Source of the DNA: UBA6115 sp040776985
Lineage (GTDB): Bacteria > Bacillota > Clostridia > Christensenellales > Aristaeellaceae
Length of the DNA stretch: 64,000 bases
Direction of reading: 5' to 3'
Assembly: GCA_040776985.1 (NCBI GenBank)
Contig: JAXGZL010000002.1
Location: forward strand, 682,001 to 746,000
In this document: positions 32,994-39,834 of the stretch, piece after piece
Numbering within the stretch: position 1 is the stretch's first letter
Layout of the letters: each line of letters starts with the position of its first letter
Notes under the pieces: model-generated
The model's database searches: none
What the model saw: only the letters and a program-made list of their open reading frames with translations
What the model was told of the DNA's origin: nothing
Position numbers and translations under genes: made by a program

Positions 32994-33067
32994 TGGAGCG
33001 GGTGATGGGAATCGAACCCACGTAGCCAGCTTGGGAAGCTGGAACTCTACCATTGAGCTACACCCGC
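32994..33067 (-). tRNA. tRNA-Gly (anticodon CCC)
   Basis: A 74-nt tRNA. GCGGGTG pairs with CACCCGC, the discriminator is T and CCA is encoded. The anticodon loop TTCCCAA gives CCC (plus-strand GGG at 33033-33035), reading GGG. The D-arm AGCTCAATGGTAGAGT and the T-arm GGGTTCGATTCCC are canonical. It is followed by tuf about 105 nt downstream with no terminator between, so they are probably cotranscribed. Confidence 0.97.
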
Positions 33068-33086
33068 ATGACTGAGTGCTCTGTGC

Positions 33087-33115
33087 ATTTTAGCCAAGAA
33101 CACTCGCTTTGTCAA
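33087..33115 (-). promoter_or_regulatory. Sigma-A promoter of tRNA-Gly (and tuf)
   Basis: On the minus strand TTGACA (33110-33115) and TAAAAT (33087-33092) have a 17-bp spacer and lie 19 nt before the tRNA. Mobile-element copy 1 is inserted only about 30 bp upstream of this promoter and leaves it intact. Confidence 0.85.
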
Positions 33116-33119
33116 CAGC

Positions 33120-33145
33120 AATAAGGCTTGTTCACAAAAGGTTTT
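33120..33145 (+). repeat. Left target-site duplication of mobile-element copy 1 (26 bp)
   Basis: AATAAGGCTTGTTC followed by ACAAAAGGTTTT, repeated exactly at 35929-35954 on the other side of the element. Confidence 0.9.
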
Positions 33146-33265
33146 TGTAGGAGTACCATACATATTGGACAACGAGGCAGAAAGACCAGCTATTAAATGT
33201 CAAGAGGTGAAGTGGAGGAAATTTAGAATGAGTAAGGAGCATTAGGCACTTCCCCAAGCCCGCCG

Positions 33266-33387
33266 TCCTTGACTGGCAGCCTTCCGGCGCTGGGTAAAAG
33301 GCGGCGAGGGCGAAGGAAGCTGGAAACGGAGCAGCACAAAGCGCCCTCGCCTGCGCATGGTAGCACCGGAAGGCTGCCAGTCAAGGA
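33266..33387. repeat. Large two-tier hairpin downstream of the IS110 transposase (copy 1)
   Basis: The outer arms at 33266-33287 and 33366-33387 are perfect 22-bp complements beginning TCCTTGACTGGCAGCC. The inner arms GGCGAGGGCG (33303-33312) and CGCCCTCGCC (33342-33351) are perfect 10-bp complements. The two stems are separated by an internal loop of 15 nt on one side and 14 nt on the other. It is conserved in copy 2. Confidence 0.85.
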
Positions 33388-33400
33388 TACGCTTCGCCGG

Positions 33401-34630
33401 CTATTGGATGGCGGAAGATGGCTCAGGCTCCGAAAGCTGATGAGGTGCAGGCTTGGGCGGAAGTGGTTCGTAAGGACGGTTCTCTCTGAGGATAGTAAAG
33501 AGGATGTTGCACATCTTTCTGGAAACAGCGCCAATCGCTGTCAGGTGGTGTTTGCCTCGACCCCTGAGGGACTGATAGTAAGCCGACAGCGTAGGGTCGC
33601 AGAAGGCGGCACGGGTGGCTGCCAGCCAGATGGCACGACGCAGGTAAGGAGAACCCCGTTTAGATAGTTTGTTCCTGGAACCGGTGAACTCCCCCGACTG
33701 ATTAACCCGCACATCCAGTCCGGCATAGGCCACCAGCTTGGCAGGCGTTTCAAAGCGACGGATATCGCCTATCTCTGACAGAATGACCGCACCTAAGGTT
33801 TCGCCGATGCCGGGAATGGTGGCAATGACCTGATTGGTTCGCCGCAGAATATCCGCAATCTGCGCTTCCAGATGCTCCAACTGCTGCTCGGTAAAGCAGA
33901 GTTGCTCCATGAGCTGTTTGATCTGGAAGGCAAAAGCCTCTCTGGCATATGTGATGCCAAAGGTGGTGGCGGCAGCGGATTGAATCTCCTCTGCCTTTTG
34001 CCCGCTGAAGCGGCCCCGGCTGGCCTTATTGAGCAGCGCAGTTAGCTCCTCTGTGGAGATGTCCAACATGTCTTCAGGCGTCTGACAGCGCAGGAGGAGC
34101 TCTCGTGAGCTGACACCAAACATGTCGCTGAAGAGGCGCTCGTATTCTGGGAACACCTGATCCAGCAAGGCAATGACGCGCCGTTTACAGTCACCACAGA
34201 TATCTACCAGAGCGAGGCGATAGCGCGACAACTGGCGCAGGGCAACGATGTTTTCCTCCGACAGTGCGGTGGTGGAATACTGACCAAAGCGCATGATTTG
34301 CGCGATGAGGAGCGCATCGATGGCATCCGTCTTGGTCTGGCGGATGGACATCCGGCGAAAGGCGTCTGACTGAATGGGGTTGATGACATGAACCGAGTAG
34401 CCCCGCTCAGTCAGGTAGGCATGGATGGCCAACCAGTAATGACCGGTAGCCTCCATGCCAATGACAAGGTCTTGCACAGGAATACGCAGGCGCTCGAAGA
34501 GTTGACAGAGCTTTTCGCATCCTGCCTGCGAGTTGGCAAAGGAAAGGCTTTCAACTAAGGACTGGCCGTCCGTCCCAATGACCGCTGCTTCGTGATTGCG
34601 TTTGGCGATGTCGATACCGGCGAAAAACAT
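33401..34630 (-). CDS. IS110-family DEDD transposase (intact copy)
   Basis: A 409-residue recombinase. I start it at the second ATG (34630), which has GGAGG 5 nt upstream; the first ATG overlaps that site. The RuvC-like DEDD domain shows GIDIAKRNHEAAV, GMEATGHYW and TKTDAIDALLIAQ. A coiled-coil linker follows, then the Transposase_20 domain with IPGIGETLGAVIL and the SKRGSPYLRRAIW segment that holds the candidate catalytic Ser. The protein is intact here and frameshifted in copy 2. IS110 enzymes work with a bridge RNA encoded in the element's non-coding end. Confidence 0.93.
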   Translation of the reverse strand: MFFAGIDIAKRNHEAAVIGTDGQSLVESLSFANSQAGCEKLCQLFERLRIPVQDLVIGMEATGHYWLAIHAYLTERGYSVHVINPIQSDAFRRMSIRQTKTDAIDALLIAQIMRFGQYSTTALSEENIVALRQLSRYRLALVDICGDCKRRVIALLDQVFPEYERLFSDMFGVSSRELLLRCQTPEDMLDISTEELTALLNKASRGRFSGQKAEEIQSAAATTFGITYAREAFAFQIKQLMEQLCFTEQQLEHLEAQIADILRRTNQVIATIPGIGETLGAVILSEIGDIRRFETPAKLVAYAGLDVRVNQSGEFTGSRNKLSKRGSPYLRRAIWLAATRAAFCDPTLSAYYQSLRGRGKHHLTAIGAVSRKMCNILFTILRENRPYEPLPPKPAPHQLSEPEPSSAIQ

Positions 34631-34674
34631 GGGAACCTCCATTCAAGTAGTTCTCGAACAGAGATTCCTCTTCT

Positions 34675-34807
34675 CTTTACGGGATACAACCTCGTGAGAG
34701 ATGCAGCGCCAAGCGCTATCCAGCTCATTCGCATCCACCCGTAAAGACAGAGGCGCAATTCTTTCTGCGGAGGCTGAACCTCAAGGAGGGATACTGCGCC
34801 CTCTGTC
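34675..34807 (-). ncRNA. Candidate bridge RNA upstream of the IS110 transposase (copy 1)
   Basis: A 133-nt structured segment, 5' of the transposase on its strand. Stem A pairs GACAGAGGGCGCA (34807-34795) with TGCGCCTCTGTC (34757-34746), one bulged G. It encloses a symmetrical 12/12-nt internal loop capped by GAGG-TTCAG-CCTC. Stem B pairs CTTTACGGG (34746-34738) with CCCGTAAAG (34683-34675). It encloses GATGC/GCATC and AGCGC-TTG-GCGCT with loops of 13 and 16 nt. Two adjacent stems with internal loops before the gene is the layout described for IS110-group bridge RNAs. Transcription and guide pairing are not shown. Confidence 0.5.
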
Positions 34808-34979
34808 CGATCCCCCTGATTATTCCACATGGTTTGTGGTTCTACCAAGGGTTTCGCACGATGTCCCTGACTTGAAACACCGTGACTATATGATACGAGG
34901 AGGCGTAAAGGAAGAGAAAGGGTTCAAATCGGTTAGAATGTTGTTGCTCAACAACTTCAACGAAAGGAACTCTTTCTCC

Positions 34980-35918
34980 ATGAGCAGTATAACCCAAGAC
35001 ATGAAATATCGGCAATCTCTGGTCGTTTTCGCAATCAGGTACGGCGCTGGCAGGGCATCCAGAAAGTACAATCGGGCACGGTCTTACGTTTATTTCTGGC
35101 TTAACCGGTATGACGGCACGCTGGAGTCCCTGGCTTGCAGATCACGCAGGCCCCACAGCCATCCTAACCAGCACACCGAACAGGAAATCGCACTACTGCA
35201 GAACATGTGCCGAAGAAACCCCAGGCTGGGCAGGGTGGAACTATGGTGCAGATTAAGAAAACGAGGCTATACAAGGTCATTGAGCGGCCTGTATCGCATC
35301 CTCCACAAGCTCCATCTGCAACCAAAGCCAAAGAAGAAGGTCTACAAGCCAAAGCCGTACCAGCAGATGACCCATCCGGGTGAGCGTGTCCAAATCGACG
35401 TTAAAATCGTTCCAAAGGCCTGTAAGGTGGGTGCTGCAGCCAGTGAGCGCCTGGTACAATACACGGCCATAGACGAGTTTACCCGCCTGCGCTATCTAAA
35501 GGCATACATGGAGCAAAACACACACTCTTCCAAAGACTTCCTGCTCAGTTTGGTTCCCTACTATCTCAAGCGAGGAATCGAGATCCAATGCATCCAAACT
35601 GACAATGGGCTTGAGTTTACCAATCGCTTGGCCGGCAATCAGACTTCTCGGATGACCGCCTTTGAATTGGCGGCACAGACGCTGGGCATTAAACTGAAGC
35701 ATATCCGCCCTTATACGCCCAGGCATAACGGTAAAGTTGAACGAAGTCACAGGGAAGACCAAAAGAGATTCTACAGTAACCGAACCTTCTATTCATTCGA
35801 AGATTTTGCCAGGCAGCTCGCTGCCTGGCAACCCCGGAGCAACCAGCTCCCGATGAGACCCTTAGGCTTTCTCTCCCCAGTGGAGTTCCTGAAAGCACAC
35901 ACTGTCCAACATGTTTGA
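34980..35918 (+). CDS. IS481-like DDE transposase (copy 1)
   Basis: A 312-residue transposase from the ATG at 34980 (weak AAAGGA site; in-frame upstream starts exist). The N-terminal helix-turn-helix shows RQSLVVFAIRYGAGRASRKY and a YFWLNRYDGTLESL turn, typical of IS481. An Arg-rich linker and HTH_32-like region follow. The rve core has D in VQIDVKIV, D in QTDNGLEF and E in GKVERSHRED. It is transcribed away from the IS110 gene and ends 10 bp inside the right terminal repeat. It differs from copy 2 at 14 residues. Confidence 0.9.
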   Translation: MSSITQDMKYRQSLVVFAIRYGAGRASRKYNRARSYVYFWLNRYDGTLESLACRSRRPHSHPNQHTEQEIALLQNMCRRNPRLGRVELWCRLRKRGYTRSLSGLYRILHKLHLQPKPKKKVYKPKPYQQMTHPGERVQIDVKIVPKACKVGAAASERLVQYTAIDEFTRLRYLKAYMEQNTHSSKDFLLSLVPYYLKRGIEIQCIQTDNGLEFTNRLAGNQTSRMTAFELAAQTLGIKLKHIRPYTPRHNGKVERSHREDQKRFYSNRTFYSFEDFARQLAAWQPRSNQLPMRPLGFLSPVEFLKAHTVQHV

Positions 35919-35928
35919 CTAACCTACA

Positions 35929-35954
35929 AATAAGGCTTGTTCACAAAAGGTTTT
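35929..35954 (+). repeat. Right target-site duplication of mobile-element copy 1 (26 bp)
   Basis: Exact direct repeat of 33120-33145. It ends 9 bp before the rlmB stop codon, so the element landed immediately downstream of rlmB. Confidence 0.9.
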
Positions 35955-35962
35955 AAGAGGTC

Positions 35963-37195
35963 TTACTTGCCGGACTCCACATGATGCCTGCCATTATATA
36001 CCGCGTACATCAGCACACCGGCGGCAACCGAGGCGTTCAGGGATCCGATGGCGCCAGCCATGGGAATTTTAAGCCTATGATCACACAGGCTCAGGGTATG
36101 GGGGCTGATCCCCTCCCCTTCGCTGCCAATCACCAGCGCGCAGGGGCCGGTGATATTGGCCTTGCGGTAATCCTCCCCGTCCTGATCCGCGGCATAGACC
36201 CACACGCCCTGCCTCTTCAGGCTTTCGATGGTGCGGTTCAGGTTCCCAACCCGCACAACCTTCATATGCTCCACCGCCCCGGCAGATGCCTTGACAGCAG
36301 ACGGGGTCAGTCCCACCGCACGGTGCATGGGCACGATCACCCCGTGGGCGCCGGCGCAGGCGGCTGTCCTGATGATGGCGCCCAGGTTATGGGGATCGGT
36401 GATCTGATCCAGAATCACGATGAAGGGCGGCTCTCCAGCCGTTTTAGCCGCTTCAAAGATATCGTCCATCTCCGCGTACTGATAGGCGGAGGCATAAGCC
36501 ACCATGCCCTGATGGTTCTTCGCCAACTGGTCAAGCCGGCTGCGCTCCACAAACTGCACCAGGACGCCGGCATCCTTGGCCATGCTGACAATCTGCCTGG
36601 CAGAGCCTGAGATATCCCCCTTGGCCACCATCAGCTTTTCCAGGTCCCGGCCGGTCTTCAGCGCTTCCCGGATGGGATTTCTGCCGGTCAGAAGGTTGGT
36701 TTCCACTGTTTCTTCCGGAACCTGAACCACCGCTTCAACCGGGCGCGCCGCTTCCTGGGGAACCCTTCTGCCCCAACTGGGCGTAAACACCTTTTTGCTG
36801 CCCGGGCCAAATCTCCTGGCGCCCGGGGATTGGTAGCCTGCCTCCGCTTTTGCGGGCGCATACCTGGGCTCATAGGTGTCCCGGCTGCCAGGCCTGCCAT
36901 AGCGTTTTTCGGCGCCTTGATCCGCCCTTCTCCCGGTGCTTTTGCGGAAGGGAGCGGCTCCGCGGCCTGGCTGCCTTTCCCCTTCGCCGGGTTTTTCGGT
37001 TTTCCAGGCTGGCCTGCCTCTGCCAGGGGTGAAGCCGCCTTTCCCCTGCCCTGCTTGCCTGTCAGCGAATTTAGGCTGCTCCTTGCCCCGGTTGACCGGG
37101 CCTTTCTTAGGCCCTGCGGCTCTGCCGCCTGTTTTGGGTTGCTGTGGATTGCGGCCCCCTTGAGGGCCTCTTTGTGATGGGTTCTTTTCTTTCAT
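35963..37195 (-). CDS. rlmB: RlmB-type 23S rRNA 2'-O-methyltransferase with long basic N-terminal tail
   Basis: A 410-residue SpoU-family protein. Residues about 170-410 form the usual enzyme: NLLTGRNPIREAL, FIVILDQITDPHNLGAIIRT (motif 1), the catalytic-Asn-bearing first motif, LVIGSEGEGI (motif 2) and IPMAGAIGSLNASVAAGV (motif 3). RlmB methylates G2251 of 23S rRNA. The first about 165 residues are an unusual extension rich in Gly, Arg, Lys, Pro and Gln, of low complexity and probably disordered. It is preceded by mrnC on the same strand, a common pairing (cysS-mrnC-rlmB). Confidence 0.93.
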   Translation of the reverse strand: MKEKNPSQRGPQGGRNPQQPKTGGRAAGPKKGPVNRGKEQPKFADRQAGQGKGGFTPGRGRPAWKTEKPGEGERQPGRGAAPFRKSTGRRADQGAEKRYGRPGSRDTYEPRYAPAKAEAGYQSPGARRFGPGSKKVFTPSWGRRVPQEAARPVEAVVQVPEETVETNLLTGRNPIREALKTGRDLEKLMVAKGDISGSARQIVSMAKDAGVLVQFVERSRLDQLAKNHQGMVAYASAYQYAEMDDIFEAAKTAGEPPFIVILDQITDPHNLGAIIRTAACAGAHGVIVPMHRAVGLTPSAVKASAGAVEHMKVVRVGNLNRTIESLKRQGVWVYAADQDGEDYRKANITGPCALVIGSEGEGISPHTLSLCDHRLKIPMAGAIGSLNASVAAGVLMYAVYNGRHHVESGK

Positions 37196-37219
37196 AATCT
37201 TTCCTTACTTCAGTGATTT

Positions 37220-37612
37220 CTATTCGGTCAGGTGTTCCTGGATGATAGTCACCAGCTCCTCAATTCTACCCGTCTGCCCGGTGAGATGAAGATAGCCGAT
37301 CAAGGTTTCAAATCCGGTTGAAGCGGCATATTCCGCGCAGCTGGCCGACTTGGGGGCCGCGTGCCTGGCATGGGCATTCCTCCCCCGCTTGACCAGCGCC
37401 AACTCATACTCTGTCAGCTTTTCCATGATCACTGTCAATGCCTTTGCCTGGGCTGGCGCACAGACAAAGGAGGTGGTCATCCGGTGAAGCGCCTGCATGT
37501 TTCGCCCGGAAACAAGCGCCTTTTCCCGAATCCTCAGTTCAAAAACCGCATCCCCGATATAGGCCAGCTTCAGCGGGCCCAGCTGCTGGGCTTCCTTGTC
37601 TGTCAGGGTCAT
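37220..37612 (-). CDS. mrnC: Mini-ribonuclease III
   Basis: A 130-residue RNase III catalytic domain without a dsRNA-binding domain; it matures 23S rRNA in Firmicutes. LAYIGDAVFELRIREKAL carries the metal-binding Asp, RGRNAHARHAAPKSASCAEYAASTGFETLIGYLHL holds the conserved basic patch and the catalytic Glu (here quoted only by its ends: RGRNAHAR and FETLIGYLHL). The ATGA overlap with the upstream AraC-type gene and the 24-nt gap to rlmB suggest one operon. Confidence 0.94.
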   Translation of the reverse strand: MTLTDKEAQQLGPLKLAYIGDAVFELRIREKALVSGRNMQALHRMTTSFVCAPAQAKALTVIMEKLTEYELALVKRGRNAHARHAAPKSASCAEYAASTGFETLIGYLHLTGQTGRIEELVTIIQEHLTE

Positions 37613-38481
37613 GAATGGGCCATGATGCTCTTGCTGTAATGGGAGGGGCTCATTCCGACGATGTTCTTGAAGGTTTTTGAGAAGTGGTAAGGGTCTTCCA
37701 TTCCCACCTCAATCCCCGCCTGCCTGACCGTCATGCCGGTCTTCAGCAGGGTTTTGGCGCGTTCCATCTTGCAGAACAGCTGATAGCTCTGCGGCGGCAT
37801 CCCCACTTCAGACACAAAGCGTTTTCTGAAAGTTTCCACCGGCATCCGGCTTAAGGAAGCCATGTCGTTAAGTGAGAAGGAATCCCGGTACTGGTTTTTC
37901 CGCATGGCGTCAATCACCTTGGCGATTTCATGGGAAAGCACGGCGTCCATGGCAACCGCCTGGCCGGAATGGGATGCCAGCAGGCCCCAAAGCAGCTGCT
38001 GCAGCTGGGCGGATGAGGCCTCCTTCACAGCGCCGATGCGCACTGCCGCCTGCACAATGTGCCTGCCCAGCTTCAATTGAGAGGGCAAGGCGCCCTGCTT
38101 CATCGCCCGATGGGGCAGTCCCCCCATTTTTATCATGAAGTCATCTGCAAGGGGGCCATCCATCAGCAGCCAGATGATGCGCGCTTCCTGCTCCACCTTC
38201 AAGCTGAGCTGGCTCTGCTCTCTTGGAATCAGGCAGCATTCCCGGTTCTTGATCTTCAGATCATTCATGCTCAGCAAAAAGGCCCCTTGCTGGCACATGA
38301 TCATGGTCCAGGCGCTTTGCGGCAATATCTCATAGGTACCGGCGGTCAGCATGGCAGAGCCCGCTGTCGCGATCCATACGCCACTGCCCTGGGCCAATTG
38401 ATCGGGGCTGTGAATCCCCTCCACAGCGATGGACTTGCCCTCCCTGTCCCCCATCACCTGCTTGAAAACGCTTGAGTTCAT
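37609..38481 (-). CDS. AraC-family transcriptional regulator
   Basis: A 290-residue regulator. The C-terminal about 100 residues are the double helix-turn-helix: SLNDMASLSRMPVETFRKRF, then VRQAGIEVGMEDPYHFSKTF and GMSPSHY. The N-terminal part (about 1-150) looks like a cupin-type effector domain, but I cannot name the ligand. AGGAGG lies before the ATG. A strong promoter and an inverted repeat upstream suggest autoregulation. It is translationally coupled to mrnC, an unusual partner for a sugar or stress regulator. Confidence 0.9.
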   Translation of the reverse strand: MNSSVFKQVMGDREGKSIAVEGIHSPDQLAQGSGVWIATAGSAMLTAGTYEILPQSAWTMIMCQQGAFLLSMNDLKIKNRECCLIPREQSQLSLKVEQEARIIWLLMDGPLADDFMIKMGGLPHRAMKQGALPSQLKLGRHIVQAAVRIGAVKEASSAQLQQLLWGLLASHSGQAVAMDAVLSHEIAKVIDAMRKNQYRDSFSLNDMASLSRMPVETFRKRFVSEVGMPPQSYQLFCKMERAKTLLKTGMTVRQAGIEVGMEDPYHFSKTFKNIVGMSPSHYSKSIMAHS

Positions 38482-38511
38482 AAACTGCCTCCTCTAAAAG
38501 ATACAACTCTT

Positions 38512-38540
38512 ATTATGACAACCAAAATGTACAATGTCAA
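38512..38540 (-). promoter_or_regulatory. Sigma-A promoter of the AraC-type gene
   Basis: On the minus strand TTGACA (38535-38540) and CATAAT (38512-38517) have a 17-bp spacer, about 30 nt before the ATG at 38481. Confidence 0.8.
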
Positions 38541-38568
38541 TGTTTTATTCCAGATGTTGCATTGTACA
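38528..38568. promoter_or_regulatory. Spaced inverted repeat between the AraC-type gene and the recombinase, possible operator
   Basis: TGTACAATG (38528-38536) and CATTGTACA (38560-38568) are perfect complements with centres 32 bp apart, about three helical turns. The first arm overlaps the spacer and -35 box of the AraC-type promoter; the second lies 24 bp before the recombinase -35 box. Confidence 0.55.
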
Positions 38569-38591
38569 AAAAGGTTGCTTCTCGTCTCAAT

Positions 38592-38620
38592 TTGCACCTT
38601 TCAGCCTGGAACAGTATAAT
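38592..38620 (+). promoter_or_regulatory. Sigma-A promoter of the tyrosine recombinase
   Basis: TTGCAC (38592-38597) and a perfect TATAAT (38615-38620) have a 17-bp spacer. The transcript would start near 38627, which excludes the upstream ATG at 38619 and the TTG at 38562. Confidence 0.75.
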
Positions 38621-38657
38621 GACATCGGATCATGTGATGATTTTTCAGGAGAATGGA

Positions 38658-39758
38658 TTGAAAAGAACGACCTATCATACCGAATCATCCCGCAGCGCTA
38701 TGGAGAAGTTGCGTCAGCTTCAGCTGGAATTGCCCAGGGCCTGCACGGATTATTTCAGGGCCATCTCACAAACCACCAGCGCGTTGACCAGACAGGCCTA
38801 TGCCTATGATCTGCGCCTGTTTTTCCAATACCTCTGCAATGAGGAAGTGGATTTTTCTGATACAGAGCCAAAATTCCTTGATTACAGTCACCTGGCCAGC
38901 ATCAATGCCAGGCACATCATCGGCTTTCAGGATTATCTGCAGATGTATGTCAGGACGGAGGCTTCTGACAAATCCAGCCAGACCATCATCACCAACCAGG
39001 AACTGGGCATCATGCGAAAGCTCAGCGCCCTGCGCTCCTTTTTTGACTATCTGATTAAAAATGAGCTCATCCCATCCAATGTGGCCACGCTGGTATCCAT
39101 GCCCAAACGCCATCAAAAGCCCATCCTGTATATGGAACAGGATGAAATTGAGCGGATGCTGAACGCCATGATGACCGGTGAAGGGTTAAGCGAACGGGAA
39201 AAGGTGTTTCTGGAGAAAACCAGAAAAAGAGACATCGCAATCATCATGCTGTTTCTGGGAACCGGCATCCGGGTGAGCGAACTGGTGGGCATGGACATGG
39301 ATCACCTGAATTTTAAGGATAATTCCTTCCTCGTCACCCGGAAGGGCGGCAACCAGACCATTCTTTACTTCCCGGAAAGCGTCGCCTTCTATCTGAAGGA
39401 TTATATGACTGAAAGAACAGAGGTTGAGCCCCTGCCGGGACATGAACATGCCTTGTTTCTCTCTTTGCAAAGACGGCGCATCTCCCAGCGTGCGGTCGAA
39501 AAGCTGGTGAAAAAGTATGCTTTGTTGGGCGCGCCGCTAAAACTGAAGCTGAGCCCGCATAAGCTGCGCAGCACCTTTGGCACCAACCTGTACCAGGCCA
39601 CCGGGGACATCTATCTGGTGGCGGACACCCTGGGCAATGCGGATGTCAACACCACCAGGCGTCATTATGCCGCCATGTCTGATGACAAGCGCAGGGAGGC
39701 CGCCAGAAGCATTCAGCTGCCAGAGATCACCGAAACAACGCCGGAAACAGACAAATAA
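38658..39758 (+). CDS. Tyrosine recombinase (XerC/D-like)
   Basis: A site-specific recombinase of 366 residues if it starts at TTG 38658, which has CAGGAG 6 nt upstream; ATG 38700 is the alternative. The N-terminal SAM-like core-binding domain (LTRQAYAYDLRLFFQYL) is followed by the catalytic domain. Active-site residues are R205 (GTGIRVSELVG), K229 (TRKGGN), H301 and R304 (SPHKLRSTFGT) and nucleophile Y337 (RRHYAAM). The usual His of the LGH motif is Asn (LGN, N327). It lies directly upstream of lexA. It may be the chromosome-dimer recombinase or a domesticated integrase; I see no dif or att site. Confidence 0.88.
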   Translation: MKRTTYHTESSRSAMEKLRQLQLELPRACTDYFRAISQTTSALTRQAYAYDLRLFFQYLCNEEVDFSDTEPKFLDYSHLASINARHIIGFQDYLQMYVRTEASDKSSQTIITNQELGIMRKLSALRSFFDYLIKNELIPSNVATLVSMPKRHQKPILYMEQDEIERMLNAMMTGEGLSEREKVFLEKTRKRDIAIIMLFLGTGIRVSELVGMDMDHLNFKDNSFLVTRKGGNQTILYFPESVAFYLKDYMTERTEVEPLPGHEHALFLSLQRRRISQRAVEKLVKKYALLGAPLKLKLSPHKLRSTFGTNLYQATGDIYLVADTLGNADVNTTRRHYAAMSDDKRREAARSIQLPEITETTPETDK

Positions 39759-39777
39759 CAAATTTCTTTGCCAGGCA

Positions 39778-39806
39778 TTTGCAAACATATGTTTGCATGC
39801 TATAAT
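39778..39806 (+). promoter_or_regulatory. lexA promoter with overlapping SOS-like operator
   Basis: TTTGCA (39778-39783) and TATAAT (39801-39806) have a 17-bp spacer. A perfect 16-bp palindrome, GCAAACATATGTTTGC (39781-39796), covers the -35 box and spacer. It resembles the Gram-positive LexA box GAACATATGTTC with the outer G-C pairs changed to A-T, and fits autorepression. Confidence 0.8.
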
Positions 39807-39834
39807 AGACCCACGCCAAGCAGGAGGTAGTCAG

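Larger units (their letters stand above)
33146..35929. mobile_element. Two-transposase mobile element, copy 1 (IS110-type plus IS481-like)
   Basis: A 2.78-kb unit repeated in inverted orientation at 54044-56826. Both ends fit TGTAGG-N9-CAT-N-TTGGACA as imperfect terminal inverted repeats of 26 bp. It carries an IS110-type transposase (minus) and an IS481-like DDE transposase (plus) that diverge from a structured non-coding centre. The direct repeats of about 26 bp show it inserted as one unit using the DDE-type ends. IS110 elements lack such repeats, so the simplest reading is an IS481-like element that carries an IS110 insertion. The exact end base (A35929) is ambiguous. Confidence 0.9.

Noticed and set aside
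33223..33534. Short frames across the hairpin beside the IS110 gene
   Set aside because: They read through perfect inverted repeats, have no known domain, and appear in both copies only because the DNA is duplicated.
36830..37177. Plus-strand frames opposite the rlmB tail
   Set aside because: They arise from the low-complexity GC-rich DNA of the RlmB extension and have no start site or recognisable domain.
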